Of a stretch of 64,000 nt of DNA, positions 23,164-34,446 are shown one piece after another; the first letter of the stretch is position 1; each line of letters opens with the position of its first letter. The DNA is taken from contig AP026542.1 in assembly GCA_026075535.2 (NCBI GenBank), forward strand, positions 10,602,001 through 10,666,000, read 5' to 3'. Both the position numbers and the translations under genes were made by a program. This DNA is from Tricholoma matsutake (Eukaryota; Basidiomycota; Agaricomycetes; Agaricales; Tricholomataceae). The notes under the pieces are model-generated. The model did not search any database. It worked only from the letters and a program-made list of their open reading frames with translations, and was not told the DNA's origin.

Positions 23164-23709
23164 TCAAGCGATTCTAGCCCATAAACCTGGTTGGAAACCA
23201 CAAATGAAGGCTCTGCTTTGTTCAGCATCAGAAATCCTGCCTTTAGTAGATAAAAACTTTGTGATGTTATAGAATGACTGAAAATATAATCCCAAATTGC
23301 TTGCGTTGTAAATACTGATGTGAAGTTGTTCACCGACAAATTTGTCCATGTCTGAAATTGACCATTTCCAATCATCTTTGGAACCAGGGTACAGTTTGTG
23401 GATAGCAATGTGAAAATTCTGGAATGAAGTGCCAGCGTCATATTCTGGAATCGATTCCCAAAGTTCGGAAGTGTTGATATCGAGGTAGCAGCAAGTGTGC
23501 TTCTTCATTTCTTCGGAGTTCGTGACATTGCATGCTGAGAAAAGCAATTCAAGCTTGTTCAAATATCTGCAAAGTTCTCGAGGCTGGGTGGGGTCAAATT
23601 TCGGAGCTGTGGAATGACCACAAGCTGGCATAGTGGCTTGTGTAGTCATGAATGCGATGACTCTTGGGGTAGGGTTTAAAACTTGGGTGAAGGATGGTAG
23701 AGGTGTCAA
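23164..23709 (-). pseudogene. gypsy-3 gag capsid region
   Basis: A 181-aa frame with FDPTQPRELCRYLNKLELLF and later FYNITKFLSTKGRISDAEQS and FICGFQPGLWARIA, a pattern of Gypsy gag proteins. It stops at TGA (23164-23166), after which the next phase-matched codons read RLELKFPDHYPNDPYPLND and lead straight into the zinc-knuckle frame. A CGA to TGA change is likely. The capsid forms the virus-like particle. Confidence 0.7.
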
Positions 23710-23963
23710 AGTTGTTGGAAGGATGAATGAAGAGGTAGATGATGAGGATGAAGAAGTAGAGGATGATGATGAAGATGATGAGATAAGTGAAGGGAATAGT
23801 CGACAATGAGTAGATTCTGCTTCGGAAACTGGGATTAGAATATCTCCTGATTGTTCGAGAGATTTGAAGGCATGGCAAGTATCGATATGAAGGTTTCTAG
23901 CTTGTGTTGGCCTAAGCCAGGAGATTCAAGATGGATTAGGCAATGAAATGATTTAGAAACCCC

Positions 23964-23981
23964 TCACGGTGGGCTCCAAAA
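23964..23981 (-). other. Primer-binding site of gypsy-3
   Basis: On the minus strand the 5' LTR ends ...CATCATCA and is followed by TTTTGGAGCCCACCGTGAGG. A TGG start within a few bases of the LTR is the usual mark of a tRNA primer site. The tRNA was not identified. Confidence 0.5.
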
Positions 23982-24705
23982 TGATGATGCTCGACCAAGA
24001 AACCCAAACAAAACCCACAAAAAGGCCTCGAATGGTATAATGCTAGTTAGAGGAAGGTTGCAAGGTGGTACTAAATATCACCGCTGTTACCCAAGAGTAA
24101 GGGAACTAAATGTGAGGAGGTCTGATGATATTTGATGATGTTTGAGGGCATATGAAGCTCTGCGAAATGCTTTGAGGGATGTTCGAGGGTGTTCAAGAAA
24201 AATTTGAGGATGTTTGAGGATGTTTGAGGATGTTTGAGGGCTTGTTGAGGACAAGAATGGATTTGACGTATGCTGAGGATAGACTATAGAGAAGTGGAAA
24301 GGCCTTGAGAGGGGATAGACAATAGACGATAGTTTCAAGAAGCTAGTATGGAAAGTTCAAAGAAGTTCATGGTAATATGCTAAACTTTGGGACTAAGATG
24401 AGAGGCTTGGACTCAAGGGAACTGCTCTTAAATCAGGTGATGAATGTGAGAGGACAATCTATTCTGTCCTTCTAAGTAGCTAGTACAAGGCTATATATGT
24501 TTGGAAGAGATGGTACTTAAAAGGAAATAAAACACAAGGACTACATGAGGCAAGATATAAAACAATAAAGAACTTTGCAAATCATAAAATAAATGAAAGA
24601 TGATGAGAAGGGAGATGTATAGAGTCACAATGTATCAAGGGTACCTGTCCTATTGATCCAATATATCATTGAGATGTCAAAGCGCCACAATTGCGTCCCA
24701 AAACA
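23982..24705 (-). repeat. gypsy-3 5' LTR (right copy)
   Basis: 724 bp, matching 15251-15947 with scattered, mostly C/T or G/A differences and a longer GAGGATGTTT tandem tract. It ends AAAACA on the plus strand and abuts the Harbinger region. Confidence 0.85.
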
Positions 24706-24887
24706 TTGATAAATACGAAAAGAACATGGCAACTGGATGACGAGTCATTGACCAGTCACCAAGAACAAACAAACTGCCAGGGTGACCCTCTTGGGAATGC
24801 CCCCATGGAATCATATTCTGGTTAACAAGAGACAACTGGATAAGAAGAGTATCCTCAACTTCAACCAGCAACAATGAGACTGAAGGA

Positions 24888-25457
24888 TTGAACATTAATA
24901 CAAACACCCCATACACTACCTTGCCCCTGTCTATGAATAATGAGCAACCACCTACATCACCACCCCAATCTGTCGCATCCAGCCATGAGCATGTACCTCG
25001 ATCTTTGTTGCTGCAGGTGCCACATACTCCAAGTCCAAAAACTGTGTCATCCAGCTCTACCATGAAGCGCAAATTCTCAGCATTGGAAGCCAGCCAATCA
25101 GCTCAGTTGTCCTCATCAGGAAAGAAACTATGTGCAGGTATTTCTGGTGCAGTTGCGCTGAACAGCATCAAAGAGTCACTCGACAAATTCAATACAACTA
25201 TTGAGCACAGTCTTGTGCCACCCCCTGACCGTGTTCGTGCAGATACCTCACCAGAGCGCCGCACCAAAGCCATGAGCCACCTTCATGAGTTGGAGACCCA
25301 CTTGGATGATGCTCGCATGATTGCGCTCATTGATCTCTTCAAATCTGATACCACTGAGGCAGACACATATTTGTCACTGCAGTGTGAGCCTCTATGCAAG
25401 AAGTGGCTTCAGAAACAGTTGAGGGAGCATTGCGGATTTCCCTCTGATGTTGACTAG
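24888..25457 (+). CDS. PIF/Harbinger partner ORF (Myb/SANT-type), C-terminal part
   Basis: A 189-aa frame has a Ser/Pro-rich start, a basic KRKFSALEA segment and a conserved tail (RRTKAMSHLHELETHLDD, MIALIDLFKSDTTEADTYLS, EPLCKKWLQKQL). This tail is typical of the C-terminus of the second protein of fungal PIF/Harbinger elements, whose N-terminal SANT/Myb domain binds DNA and helps the transposase enter the nucleus. The Myb domain is absent; only 182 bp separate the ATG from the gypsy-3 LTR, so the 5' part was probably removed by that junction. It converges on the transposase gene, with stop codons 87 bp apart. Family membership is from motif knowledge; the start codon is uncertain. Confidence 0.6.
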   Translation: MNINTNTPYTTLPLSMNNEQPPTSPPQSVASSHEHVPRSLLLQVPHTPSPKTVSSSSTMKRKFSALEASQSAQLSSSGKKLCAGISGAVALNSIKESLDKFNTTIEHSLVPPPDRVRADTSPERRTKAMSHLHELETHLDDARMIALIDLFKSDTTEADTYLSLQCEPLCKKWLQKQLREHCGFPSDVD

Positions 25458-25544
25458 GCCACACAATAAGCAGTTGTAATTGTGATATATAACTTTGGAT
25501 CATAAGCATGTTGTATTGTTGAACTACATAGTAGGAAATCATAT

Positions 25545-26859
25545 TTACGCATCCCTCCTCTGTCGAAGCACTTCCTGGTACTGAGCCCACATATTCTGCA
25601 CAATTCTGTCTCTTCTGTTGTCTGCCTGTCGCCTCTCTGCAGTTCTTGCAGGTCCTTCTGCCAAATCTCCTGTATGTTCACCAGGCTGCGAGTCTTCAGT
25701 AGTATCATCAAGAAATTCATCAATCTCACCTGTATCATACTCCCAGATAACATTGTGAATTGCCACAAGTGCTGGAGCAATGTGTGCTTGCACATCCATG
25801 CTCAAATCAGGACTGCTTCTCAGAATAGCAAAGCGGTTCTTCAGTATTCCAAATATCCACTCCACAATATTGCATGCTGATGCATGGCAGAGATTAAAGA
25901 GTTCCTGAGCAGTGGTAGGACTATCACAGGAGTGTAAGAATATGATTCCAGACAGTGTGAGAAACACATAAAGCACCGAAGATCACTGTGACCCCACTCA
26001 GCAAGATGGTAGTGGACACTGCGGTAAGGGAGCAGGAGGGAGAGAGAGTTGGGAAAACCAGCATCTGTGAGGTAGTAGTGACCAGTTGGAACATGGAGAT
26101 CCATGATACAAGCATCATTGAACATGGTCGAGTCAGTAACAGATCCCTCCCATCCACTGAATATATATGTGAATTTAAGGTTAAAATTACATGCAGCAAG
26201 GCAATTTTGTGTTACACGGCCTTTGCAGTCACGAGCAATTGTGCGTTGCTCTGGGGTACCTGAGCAATCAAAATGTGTCCCATCCAAAGCACCGATGGCA
26301 CGGTCAAAGAATGGGTAGAACTTGGGATTTTGTGCAATGTATGGAGAGATGGGGGTGTCCATATTTGGCAAGTGGACAAAGTTGGTATAGAAGGGGTGAG
26401 ATGAGAAGATTACTAGCAGTTTCAAAAAATATCTTGCATAGAGAAATTAATGTGGGCAAGTTAGACAGAATAAAAACTGTACCTTGATATAGTATCATTT
26501 GATTGTTGGAAATGTTCTCCTACATGATGAATTGATAACCCTGTTACACACTTGTACAGAAATATGGCCAGTTGCTCCTCCAGAAGGACACCCCTAGAGT
26601 GATCAACACCTATAATTTGGAGGTATGCTACAATAATTTTGAAGACATGCAAGTGTACCCCGAGTTCACAATGAATCCATTCTGGATGGCCCTCCAGCAG
26701 TTCTGCAACCCAGGCAGCACCAGTTAAAGCAGAGGTGTGATAAGGAGTTTTATTGTAAAGTGGTGAAGCATAGGCAATTGCAGCATGTGCAACAAAATTG
26801 ACAACCAAAGCTGAAACCTGGAAGGTGAACCTCCTCCTTTGCTCATCATCCATTTGCAA
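25545..26859 (-). CDS. PIF/Harbinger transposase (DDE_Tnp_4), spliceable, 402 aa
   Basis: Three exons join in frame: 26483-26859, 25977-26432 and 25545-25920. Intron 1 is 26433-26482 (GTACAG to CAAG, branch CTAAC) and intron 2 is 25921-25976 (GTGCTT to ATAG). Exon 1 carries the helix-turn-helix region (LFHVGEHF-like SIHHVGEHFQQSNDTISRY). Exon 2 has the first catalytic Asp in GALDGTHFDCS and the second in YYLTDAGFPNS. Exon 3 has the Glu in CNIVEWIFGILKNRF. All three residues of the DDE triad are present and there is no internal stop. The enzyme cuts and pastes the element, usually at a 3-bp TWA target. The terminal inverted repeats were not located. This is the only transposon protein in the window that reads as intact. 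Confidence 0.8.
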
Positions 26860-27210
26860 GCAGAAGAAGTGGGGGTTGAAACAATGACAAGACTAACTCT
26901 CCCAGCCACATCTGATAAAAGAAATCCTTTGTGTATTTAAGATCTGATAGATCCTATGGAAACCACTGGCAAAATACACGCAGGATGTAACAGAGCAGAA
27001 TCCCACCAAGGTCGCATTATATTGGCATGCATTAGCATGTTATATTGGCGCGCTCAGGCTATATCAACACATTATATTGCGCTGTTTCTATTTGCTGACT
27101 GATCACTGATTACTAATGTTTACACATCCGGCATTTCTCAGCAGCCATGAAACACATGTGAGAATTTCTCAAATTTCCATTGCTGACCACCCTCTTACAC
27201 GGTAATCAAG

Positions 27211-27480
27211 ATGTTGCAATTCTCAGCTAATCCTAGCCAAAAACATCTAGACAAAGTGATGTACATCATGCACTATCTGGTGGGAACACAGAAATATGAT
27301 ATTGTCTATGATGGAGAGAAATCCAAAGGGCTACAGGCCTTCACATATTCTGATTGGGCAGCTGACACTGTCAAGCGCTGATCTACAACAGGTTAATTTG
27401 CTACTCTAGCAAGTGGCATTGTGTGCTGGCAGTCCCATTTACAAAAAACTGTAGCACTGTCATCCACAGAAGCTCTATGA
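27211..27480 (+). pseudogene. Copia RNase H fragment
   Basis: The plus strand reads SANPSQKHLDKVMYIMHYL, YDIVYDGEKSKGLQAFTYSD and LQKTVALSSTEAL, the RNase H end of Copia pol. In-frame TGA and TAA codons (27379-27381 and 27394-27396) interrupt it, and it ends in TGA where Copia elements continue. It runs directly into an LTR fragment of a Copia-type family. The rest of pol is missing. Confidence 0.75.
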
Positions 27481-27639
27481 CTACCTTATATTTATGTATA
27501 TAAGGAGAACCTGTACCGTACTAGGAATACAGTGTTCTTACCTCTGCTAACCCTAGCTGTAAATCTTACTAAACCCCAGGTAGGTTGTAAGGAACTTGTT
27601 GTCTCTTCTGCTGTGCAGCATATATAGTCTGCTCCAACA
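27481..27639 (+). repeat. Truncated Copia-type LTR
   Basis: It matches the 3' part of the solo LTR at 55275-55535 (TATGTATATAAGGAGAACCTG, CCCCAGGTAGGTTGTAAGGA, ending CTGCTCCAACA). The 5' part of the LTR is missing. Together with the RNase H fragment upstream, it marks an internally deleted Copia element. Confidence 0.75.
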
Positions 27640-29162
27640 TTCACCTGCACTGTAGCCTTCTTCTTTGTTTGTGCTTGGGTGACATCCTCTAGACAACCCT
27701 TCCAATCAGCCTCTGAGTGCAAGCTAATAGCATGCCATCTTCCTTTTGAGGAGCAGACGCAAGTTTGTACAAGAGACCCGGCTTTTTGTGAACATCAGTA
27801 CATCCAATGGTCTCATAAATGACCACAAGAGCCTCTTCAAAGGTTATGGCATGTGTCAAGGTCCTGCACTGTGCATCGCCAGTAGATTGTGGGATCAGAA
27901 GGACTATATGTTAGTAAAAGTGAGTGCTAAGCTGTTAGTTCGACAACTTACTCAAATCCTCTGGTTTTGGTCACTTTTCCACTGCCTTGGCCTTCAATTT
28001 TGGTCCAGGCTTCTTGCAATGTTTTGCAGATGGTGCTCCTGTGATGGCAACTGGTGAATCTGACAGATGGATGTCAGATGACACACCTGGATCACTCAGT
28101 TCCTCGATATCAGCTGGCTGAGACAGATTCTTGCATGTCTTTTTTGGTGGAGGGGCTTCAGAGATTGATGAGACTGGGGGTGGTGTCCAGTCATCCTCAG
28201 TTGTTGCCTCATGTGGCTCAGGCTCAAAGTTTGCTGTAGGATCAGCCATTACCTCATCTGCTGAGTCATCCGTCTCAAGCAATACGACCCTTTAGAAAAC
28301 AGATCACATGAGTAAAGCCTGAGCATGTGAGTGCGTGCTGAGTTTGTTTACTCACTTCATGACTTTTAATTTCTCTTGCTCCTCACGTCACCTAACCGGA
28401 TAGCCGACTAAGACTTGTGCACTTGTCACGGCCTCTCCTGAGGACATGTTGTATCTTTTCCACTGCCTCTGGACTCTCAGCCCCCTCTTCTCCTCAAGGA
28501 TCACTCAACCTGATGGGACACATGGTCACACACTTAGCCATGCCCTCAACAACTCGGTCCTCAGTGGTTGAGGCTGCATGAAGTCCAGATCACAGCTGCA
28601 GATGCCACCTCTGTCACTATAACACTGCTTTGTCAAACCTACAATGTATACTCAGCATGGATGTACCTGTCTAGGTGCTTAGAGCTGGTGGGATTTTGGA
28701 TTAGCAGGGCACTGTACTAGTAGGGTGGAAACACATGGTGTCAATGGGGGGTCTCTACTGGCAGTATGCTATCTTCCACGAGGTGCATCGAGAGTTGTCA
28801 CGACATGTCGCCCAGATTTTTTGTTACACTCCCATGTAAATCCTATATTATTGGCCAATACACGTGTTTTCTCCCTAGAACCTCAGGACAAATTCATTTC
28901 CACTAGTTTACTGCACTGTTTGATGTCATACTGTCTTGATTCACCCCACTGAATGCTTAAACTTCGAAACTTCTTGCTTAAGTTGGAGTACATGTGATGT
29001 GAGTGTCATGTGATCTGTTTTCTAAAAGGGTCGTATTGCAGGTGTTGAGTCGTCCAAGTGATCAGCAACAACGCGCTTTGACAACGGACGAGCTGGCAGC
29101 GTGATTTTGAGCGCAGAATTTAGCCTCTTGCGCTTCTCGACACCTGCTGGATCGTCATCCAT
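27640..29162 (-). pseudogene. Unrecognised multi-exon gene, broken by transposons
   Basis: The start ATG at 29160-29162 opens MDDDPAGVEKRKRLNSALK, which runs to 29040. After the 760-bp TIR element the coding pattern resumes at 28279 (LETDDSADEVMADPT), acidic and Ser/Pro-rich with a basic patch KKPGPKLKAK. A TGA at 27971-27973 cuts it (VEK stop PKPEDL). Intron 27904-27951 (GTAAGT, branch TTACTAAC, ATAG) leads to FEEALVVIYETIGCTDVHKK and LLYKLASAPQKED. A frameshift near 27722 leads to EADWKGCLEDVTQAQTKKK, and the Copia LTR cuts off the end at 27640. The tail (DW..C...V.....KK) recalls a group of repeated Agaricomycete hypothetical proteins. I do not know a function. Confidence 0.5.
28280..29039. 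mobile_element. 760-bp non-autonomous TIR element
   Basis: Ends are GCAATACGACCCTTT followed by AGAAAACAGATCACATGA at the left and the reverse complement at the right, ~33 bp with one inserted T. The inside has no coding frame. It splits the coding pattern of the minus-strand gene around it. No target duplication could be fixed, so the superfamily is open. Confidence 0.7.
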
Positions 29163-30429
29163 AGAGGTAGAAGAATAGGGAGTAGCGAAATTCGACCGCC
29201 CAAATCATCATTCCGAAAATTTACATTTTGATCATTTTGATGGTACAGTCTTATAGCGCACATCGAAGGGACTCTAAATGTGCTATTCTCGTAGCTACAG
29301 GTGCACTACTGCGTGAGCTACAGGTCGATTACTATTCGAACTTAACTCCTGAGAATTTTTGAAAAAAAAATCGGCCGCGCCCTAAGTTCCGCAAATGGCT
29401 GTAAGTACTTCCAGTCCTAAAAGTCCTTAATATACTCAAACTATCCTTGCTAATGCATCATACAGACGTTGCAACCTCAGATTTTGATCCAAATAAGGGG
29501 GTTCCATTTTTTTTTTCGCGGCCTAGAGGCCGGACTAACTAACCGGGTTCACATCCGGCATTCTGTTACCCGAGTACCCTTGCCCGGATGTTCAGAGTTT
29601 CCAATATCGAGATTTTCTGACTATTAGTATTACGGGGTCTTACTGATGATGATGATACCGTTGCGTAGTCTTGCGTAGTATTAGCTAATAGTAAAGGTGC
29701 CAATGAGCGAAGAATGAGCGAATTGGCAGCGGCGAAGTAGCCAAAGCGGTAGTCACGTGTCTGGTTCAGTTTCTTTTTCATCCTACTCACATCGAGACTC
29801 GACCTCTCGTTAATACTCATAGTTCTCGCTCGTTCATTTCAACCCATCCCTCCCACCCTTTTATATTACATCGATTGATTCACAATCTATATATAATTAG
29901 TGATTAGTGCACTTCATTTCATCTATGCGGATAGTCATGAAGCAAGCATTCAATCCCGCCCACCCGAGCAGCTCGAATTGCTTTGATCCAATCTGAGCTA
30001 ACGCTCAGACCACAGCCCACCCTTCTAAGCAACGTTGACTACCGCGCATAGCTCGAGACGAAGCTGGATGCTTGAGACGGAGTACGTTGTTCCGTCCCAA
30101 CCCTGATGACAAGCGACATATTTAGTCGCACTGACATGCGATCATGGTGGCTCGTACCTCCTCAGAGCTCCTCACCCAAAAAATTTACAGTCGTTCAGTT
30201 CCAATTTAACCGGTCTATTCGCCCTGGTTCAGTGAAGTTCTAACCGTGACTAACTCCTCCATGCTCGGATCTGTCTCGGGCTAGAATCCTCGCACTAACA
30301 TTTTTGCTTGACAGACAAAATGATGATTCAAGCCTTGATTCAAGCCGTACTGGTCGCTGCAGGGCTTATGTGCATTTTCCTATAAAGCGTGGAGATCTTG
30401 GCATCCAGTGTTGCATACCTCATTCAGCG
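29163..30429. promoter_or_regulatory. Intergenic; upstream region of the terpene synthase
   Basis: No supported gene. The stretch has two poly-A/T runs (near 29365 and 29507), and a CT-rich segment about 29820-29870, as often seen before fungal start codons. An 84-codon frame on the minus strand (29566-29820) has no recognisable features. Confidence 0.35.
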
Positions 30430-31717
30430 ATGTCGTCCAATTCTCAATCCTTCAGACTCCCAGATACTCTCGAACATTGGCCTTGGAAGCGTTTGCTTAA
30501 CCCGTATTTACAAGAGGTTAAAGGTGATTCTTCTGCATGGCTGAAGTCATTCAAGACCTTCGAGCCACGCCAACAGCAGAGGTTTGATCTATGCAATTTT
30601 GGTGCGTTGCTCACTGGCATTGCGCAATATTCCTGACCTCAGAATTTTCTGCTTTTCCAGAGCTTCTTGCGGGACTTACATACTCGCTTGTCAGCAAAGG
30701 TGACATCCATAGACGCTGAATTATCCAAGATTTTGATAAACATCCGGAATTACTCAGAGCATCTCCGTCTGGGCTGCGATTTCAACAACTTCACGTATGC
30801 TATAGATGAATTTGCAGACGTTCTCGACAAGAATAGCGTCCAACAGCAAGGAGATATTGTTATGGATGTTTTGCGTAAACCAAACAAAGCTCGCCCTCAA
30901 GGTGAACCCGTAGTTGGTGAAATAGCTCGACAGTGAGTGTATTGTTTATCCTATGCAGACATTTGGGCATGTTGACAGTTTTATATTGGATGTATTCGAT
31001 GTGATCATTGCCGCTTACAACTAGATTCTGGACAAGGGCTATCGACAGCGTAGAACAGGGTTCCACTTGTCTTCAGAATTTTATAACTGAGTTCGAGGCC
31101 TATATAGTTGCAGTCACACGTGAAAGCGAAGATCAGGACATCAAACATGTAAGAAACGTCAAAGATTACCTCGCTCTGCGAAGAGATACATCCGGGGCCG
31201 CACCCGCTCTATCGATATTGGAGTTCGGCTTGGATTTGCCTCAGGATGTTCTTCGACACCCCGTTGTTGCCAGCCTGACAGAAGATGCTATCAACCTGAT
31301 CGCAATTGTCAACGTCGGTTGTCATTTCATGTGTTTCGGAGTTCCCATGATCAACTACGTTTTTAGGACTTGAACTCGTATCTCATGGAGCAATCCCGTG
31401 GTTTGGCGACACACAATCTTGTCACCGTTGTGATGCATGAGTTCAAGCTCGATCATGTGGGTGCCATGGATTGGCTCGAAGTACACATCAAGGCGGTCGC
31501 GAAACACTTCTTGGAGAACTATGCGCCTCTGCCATCATGGGGAGAGGATATCGATGGGCGACTGAAAAGATACATCGATGGGTTAGGATACTGGGTTCGC
31601 GGGAATGATGCGTGGAGTTTTGAAAGCCAACGATATTTCGGAGCACGAGGCCCGGAAATCCAGCAGTCCCGTTGGGTGACGCTCCAACCTTCCAGTAAAG
31701 GATTTGCTCAGGTATAA
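30430..31717 (+). CDS. Sesquiterpene synthase (class I terpene cyclase), 341 aa
   Basis: Five exons: 30430-30601, 30661-30699, 30758-30932, 31025-31313 and 31367-31717. All introns are GT-AG (53-92 nt) and the joined frame has no stop. The protein opens with FRLPDTLEHWPW, as in basidiomycete sesquiterpene synthases. It has the metal-binding DEFAD motif at residues 87-91 (a DExxD variant) and the second metal site NDLNSYLME at 225-233, fitting ND(L/I)xSxxxE; the intron at 31314 splits Asn from Asp. The diphosphate-sensing RY pair is at 314-315 (WSFESQRYFG). The length is normal for the family. It should cyclise farnesyl diphosphate to a sesquiterpene in the cytosol; the product cannot be told. 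The ATG at 30430 was chosen because the family N-terminus follows directly. Confidence 0.9.
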
Positions 31718-31987
31718 GCGAGCTATCCATGACGGTGGACTGAAGAATTTTAGAATGATCTTCCTGTATTCATTCAGAAGACGTTAGTATCCCACGTACC
31801 AGTATAACATTAAATGGAATGTTCGGACAATGACTTCTCTTTCAAACATCAGTAAATTCTTACATAGTGTCATGATGCCTGCGAACAATTTATCAAATAC
31901 ATAGGAAGTTGGTGATGGAATCACTCCAAGCGCAGCTGGCTATCGTTCTGCAAAACTTATCTTGAACTTCATATATATTCGCTGGCC

Positions 31988-33485
31988 ATGGTACTATCCA
32001 TTGCTGCCATGCACCCTCGCTCGCTGTCTGCAAGAAGAAAAGTTCTATATCTAGGCATAATCCTCACGCTAATGATGGTCTTCTATGTGTATCCTGCCCC
32101 GTCTTCCATCTCCATCGCTTCCATCACTACCCGAAAACGAGTGCTGTGTCCTCCTAGAGCATACTCGAATGGTTCATGGAGAGGTCCATACCCGCGTACC
32201 AACTCTATGCAGATGCTAGACAAGAGCGAGGCCCTACAATTTTCTGGCTTCAGCGGTTGTGCTAGCTCACGGGAGTTCTACTGGCACCTTGCCGCTGATA
32301 GAGAAGAGCAGTGGGACCGGTTCCCTGCAGCTCAGTCGTACAAATGGGAAGTCGGAAAAGACGAAGGCTGTGAAGGATTGAGAGGACTCAATCGAGAAGA
32401 AATGGTGAAAGACTTGGTTGAGCAGGGAGGGTGGCTCTTAGTGGGAGACTCCATTACCGAAGGCCATTTCTTCTCGCTATCATGCCTGCTCCATCCTCAT
32501 GTTATCGCTACACCCACCTATACGCCCAACTCCTACTTCGACCGCGCCTGGCCACAAAACTTATACCTTGACCCGAATTCACCTCTGCTTCAACCTAATT
32601 CTCGGATAAACAAACAAATGGTCTTCCCCCCTGGGTTCAACATTACTACTACCCCACTTGTTACTTTCCGCCGCATCGATCTACTCTTCGAACAGTCGGA
32701 ACTCGTTGCCCTTCATAACACTTTACACCCGAATGCCCCCTCCAATTTCTCTCTCTTCTCGGAAGAGGCCACGTGGTCCTTGAGCCCCTTTGAATACACA
32801 ACACTCTTTCTCTCAGGAGGATACAGCACTATGATCGTTAGCACTGGAGGCCATTGGACGACGACGCTGTTCGGTGGGTATGGCGAAAAGAGTGAGGTCG
32901 TGCTCGAAGACGCAGCCAAGGGGATCGATGGCGTTCTTGACTTCTTTGAACACACAATGACCAAGTGGGCAGGGGAGGTGCAGAGTCTACTGGACGATGC
33001 TGCGAGCAAGGACGGGGATCGGAAGAAAAGGGAAGTCGTGGTTCGTGCTTATTTGACTGGGCATGAGGATTGTCATAAGCATAGAGATCCGTGGAAGGAA
33101 ATCCAGCCGATGGTATGGGGATGGTATAATTGGGCCCAGATTTGGAAATTTAATGATATCTTTGAGGTGCTTTCTTTCTTTACGTGCAGATGCGCAGCAC
33201 AATGCTCATGATTTGTTTCTCTCCAACAGCGAATACTAACCAGCTCACCTGGAAAATACCCTAATATTCATTACCTAGCCATTGAACGACCGGCGCGACT
33301 GCGTCCCGATGCGGTAAGCCTGCCAACCATGTATTGCTTTTCTCATGTCGTTCCTCATCGTATCTGCTCTGATGTAGCACACCACGGGCGACTGTCTACA
33401 TATCATGGCCGGTGCGGGCGTCCTTGAAGGATGGTCGCACTACATATGGCATTTCGTAACCAGAGAGCTTCCCCAGCGTCGATGA
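31988..33485 (+). CDS. PC-esterase-like (SGNH) membrane protein, 456 aa
   Basis: Three exons: 31988-33166, 33230-33313 and 33378-33485, GT-AG introns of 63 and 64 nt. Residues 19-36 form one hydrophobic anchor after a short basic N-terminus, giving a type II membrane protein, probably in the Golgi or ER. The nucleophile motif GDSITEG is at 153-159. The catalytic DxxH motif is DCLH at 426-429, followed by GVLEGWSHYIWHF, as in fungal members of the PC-esterase/TBL/Cas1 group. These enzymes add or remove acetyl groups on polysaccharides; the substrate here is unknown. It lies 270 bp downstream of the terpene synthase on the same strand. A second ATG at 32009 could also be the start. Confidence 0.85.
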
Positions 33486-34446
33486 AGAGCGTCACAAAAT
33501 GCACCAGAGTCCTACAAGTTCTGTCTTAAATGGAAGCCGTATGGAATTATGCACTAATTTATTTTATTATGCATCTGTCTCCTGGACTGAATAATATTAC
33601 ATATAAAGCTAAGTAAGCGCAGCTCCTGCTCGTATGAGTGACGGTTATATGAGCCGCATAAATGAAATTCACCTGACACCAGCCACTGCAGTCGTTACGA
33701 GAATTCTGTGCGCTGTAGACACAGCCCCCCAGATATACAATTTTCAACATGCGAGGAAGGTAAAGGAGACTTCATCGCGATCCAAGAAATATCCACCCCC
33801 GAAGCTAGAATTGCAAGCAGATTGAACGGCATTAGAGCGCCACCGCTACACCCACATGGCCCATTGCTCTTCATTTGACGTTGCAATTCCTTATCGTTTT
33901 CTTCGAGCCCCGAGTCACCATTCAGACACGGTCCGCATCTCAAGCTTGGGCGCAGCCACAGTAACATTGTGTTCAAAGAACGGTTTGCTGACACCGTTTT
34001 CTTCAATGTAGGGGCTGGATGTTGTATCACTTGTATGATTTCGCTCCACCTCGTACAAGGTATAATATGAGCATAAGGTCACAGATTGGTCGATATTGTG
34101 AGTGCCACAAGGAGAAGATAGCATCATCAAGGTGGTCTGCGAGGAGATTCATTGTTTGATACCTATTAATGATACAAGCAGGGAAGATTGGAAGAGGAAA
34201 CAAAATTTATAGGTGGGGTCTAGGGCGAGAATGAAATGCATTACCCGCTGTGATTACCCCGGTTGGCCTTGTCGCAAATAATCTTTGCATATAAAATGAT
34301 ACCATCATCACCAGAGACCAGAAATTAGCTACATTCAAAGCTTGTTCAAAGCTGGCGCTGCGACTTCCACAGCACAGTTATTACATGATGATAACTTGTA
34401 CATGACGAAATTCGAATTTGAGTCTCTGCTTTGTGACTGAGTGTGA
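33486..34446. other. Intergenic, no confident gene
   Basis: Minus-strand frames at 33695-34030 and 33915-34130 look partly coding (FEHNVTVAAPKLEMRTVSE), but I could not join them with splice sites and no family is recognised. Part of the tract is 3' UTR of the esterase-like gene. Confidence 0.35.

Larger units (their letters stand above)
15251..24705 (-). mobile_element. Gypsy retrotransposon gypsy-3 with two LTRs
   Basis: Two direct repeats of ~700 bp bracket a minus-strand gag-protease-RT-RNase H-integrase coding region, giving a 9.5-kb element. A primer-binding-like site (TGGAGCCCACCGTGAGG on the minus strand) lies two bases inside the right-hand (5') LTR. The 5-bp flanks do not match (CCCAC at the left, TTGAT at the right), so there is no target duplication. 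The unit was probably joined by recombination or lost flanking DNA. Both pol and gag are riddled with stops and shifts. Confidence 0.85.

Noticed and set aside
29566..29820. 84-codon minus-strand frame upstream of the terpene synthase
   Set aside because: No splice partners, no family pattern, ordinary length for a chance frame.
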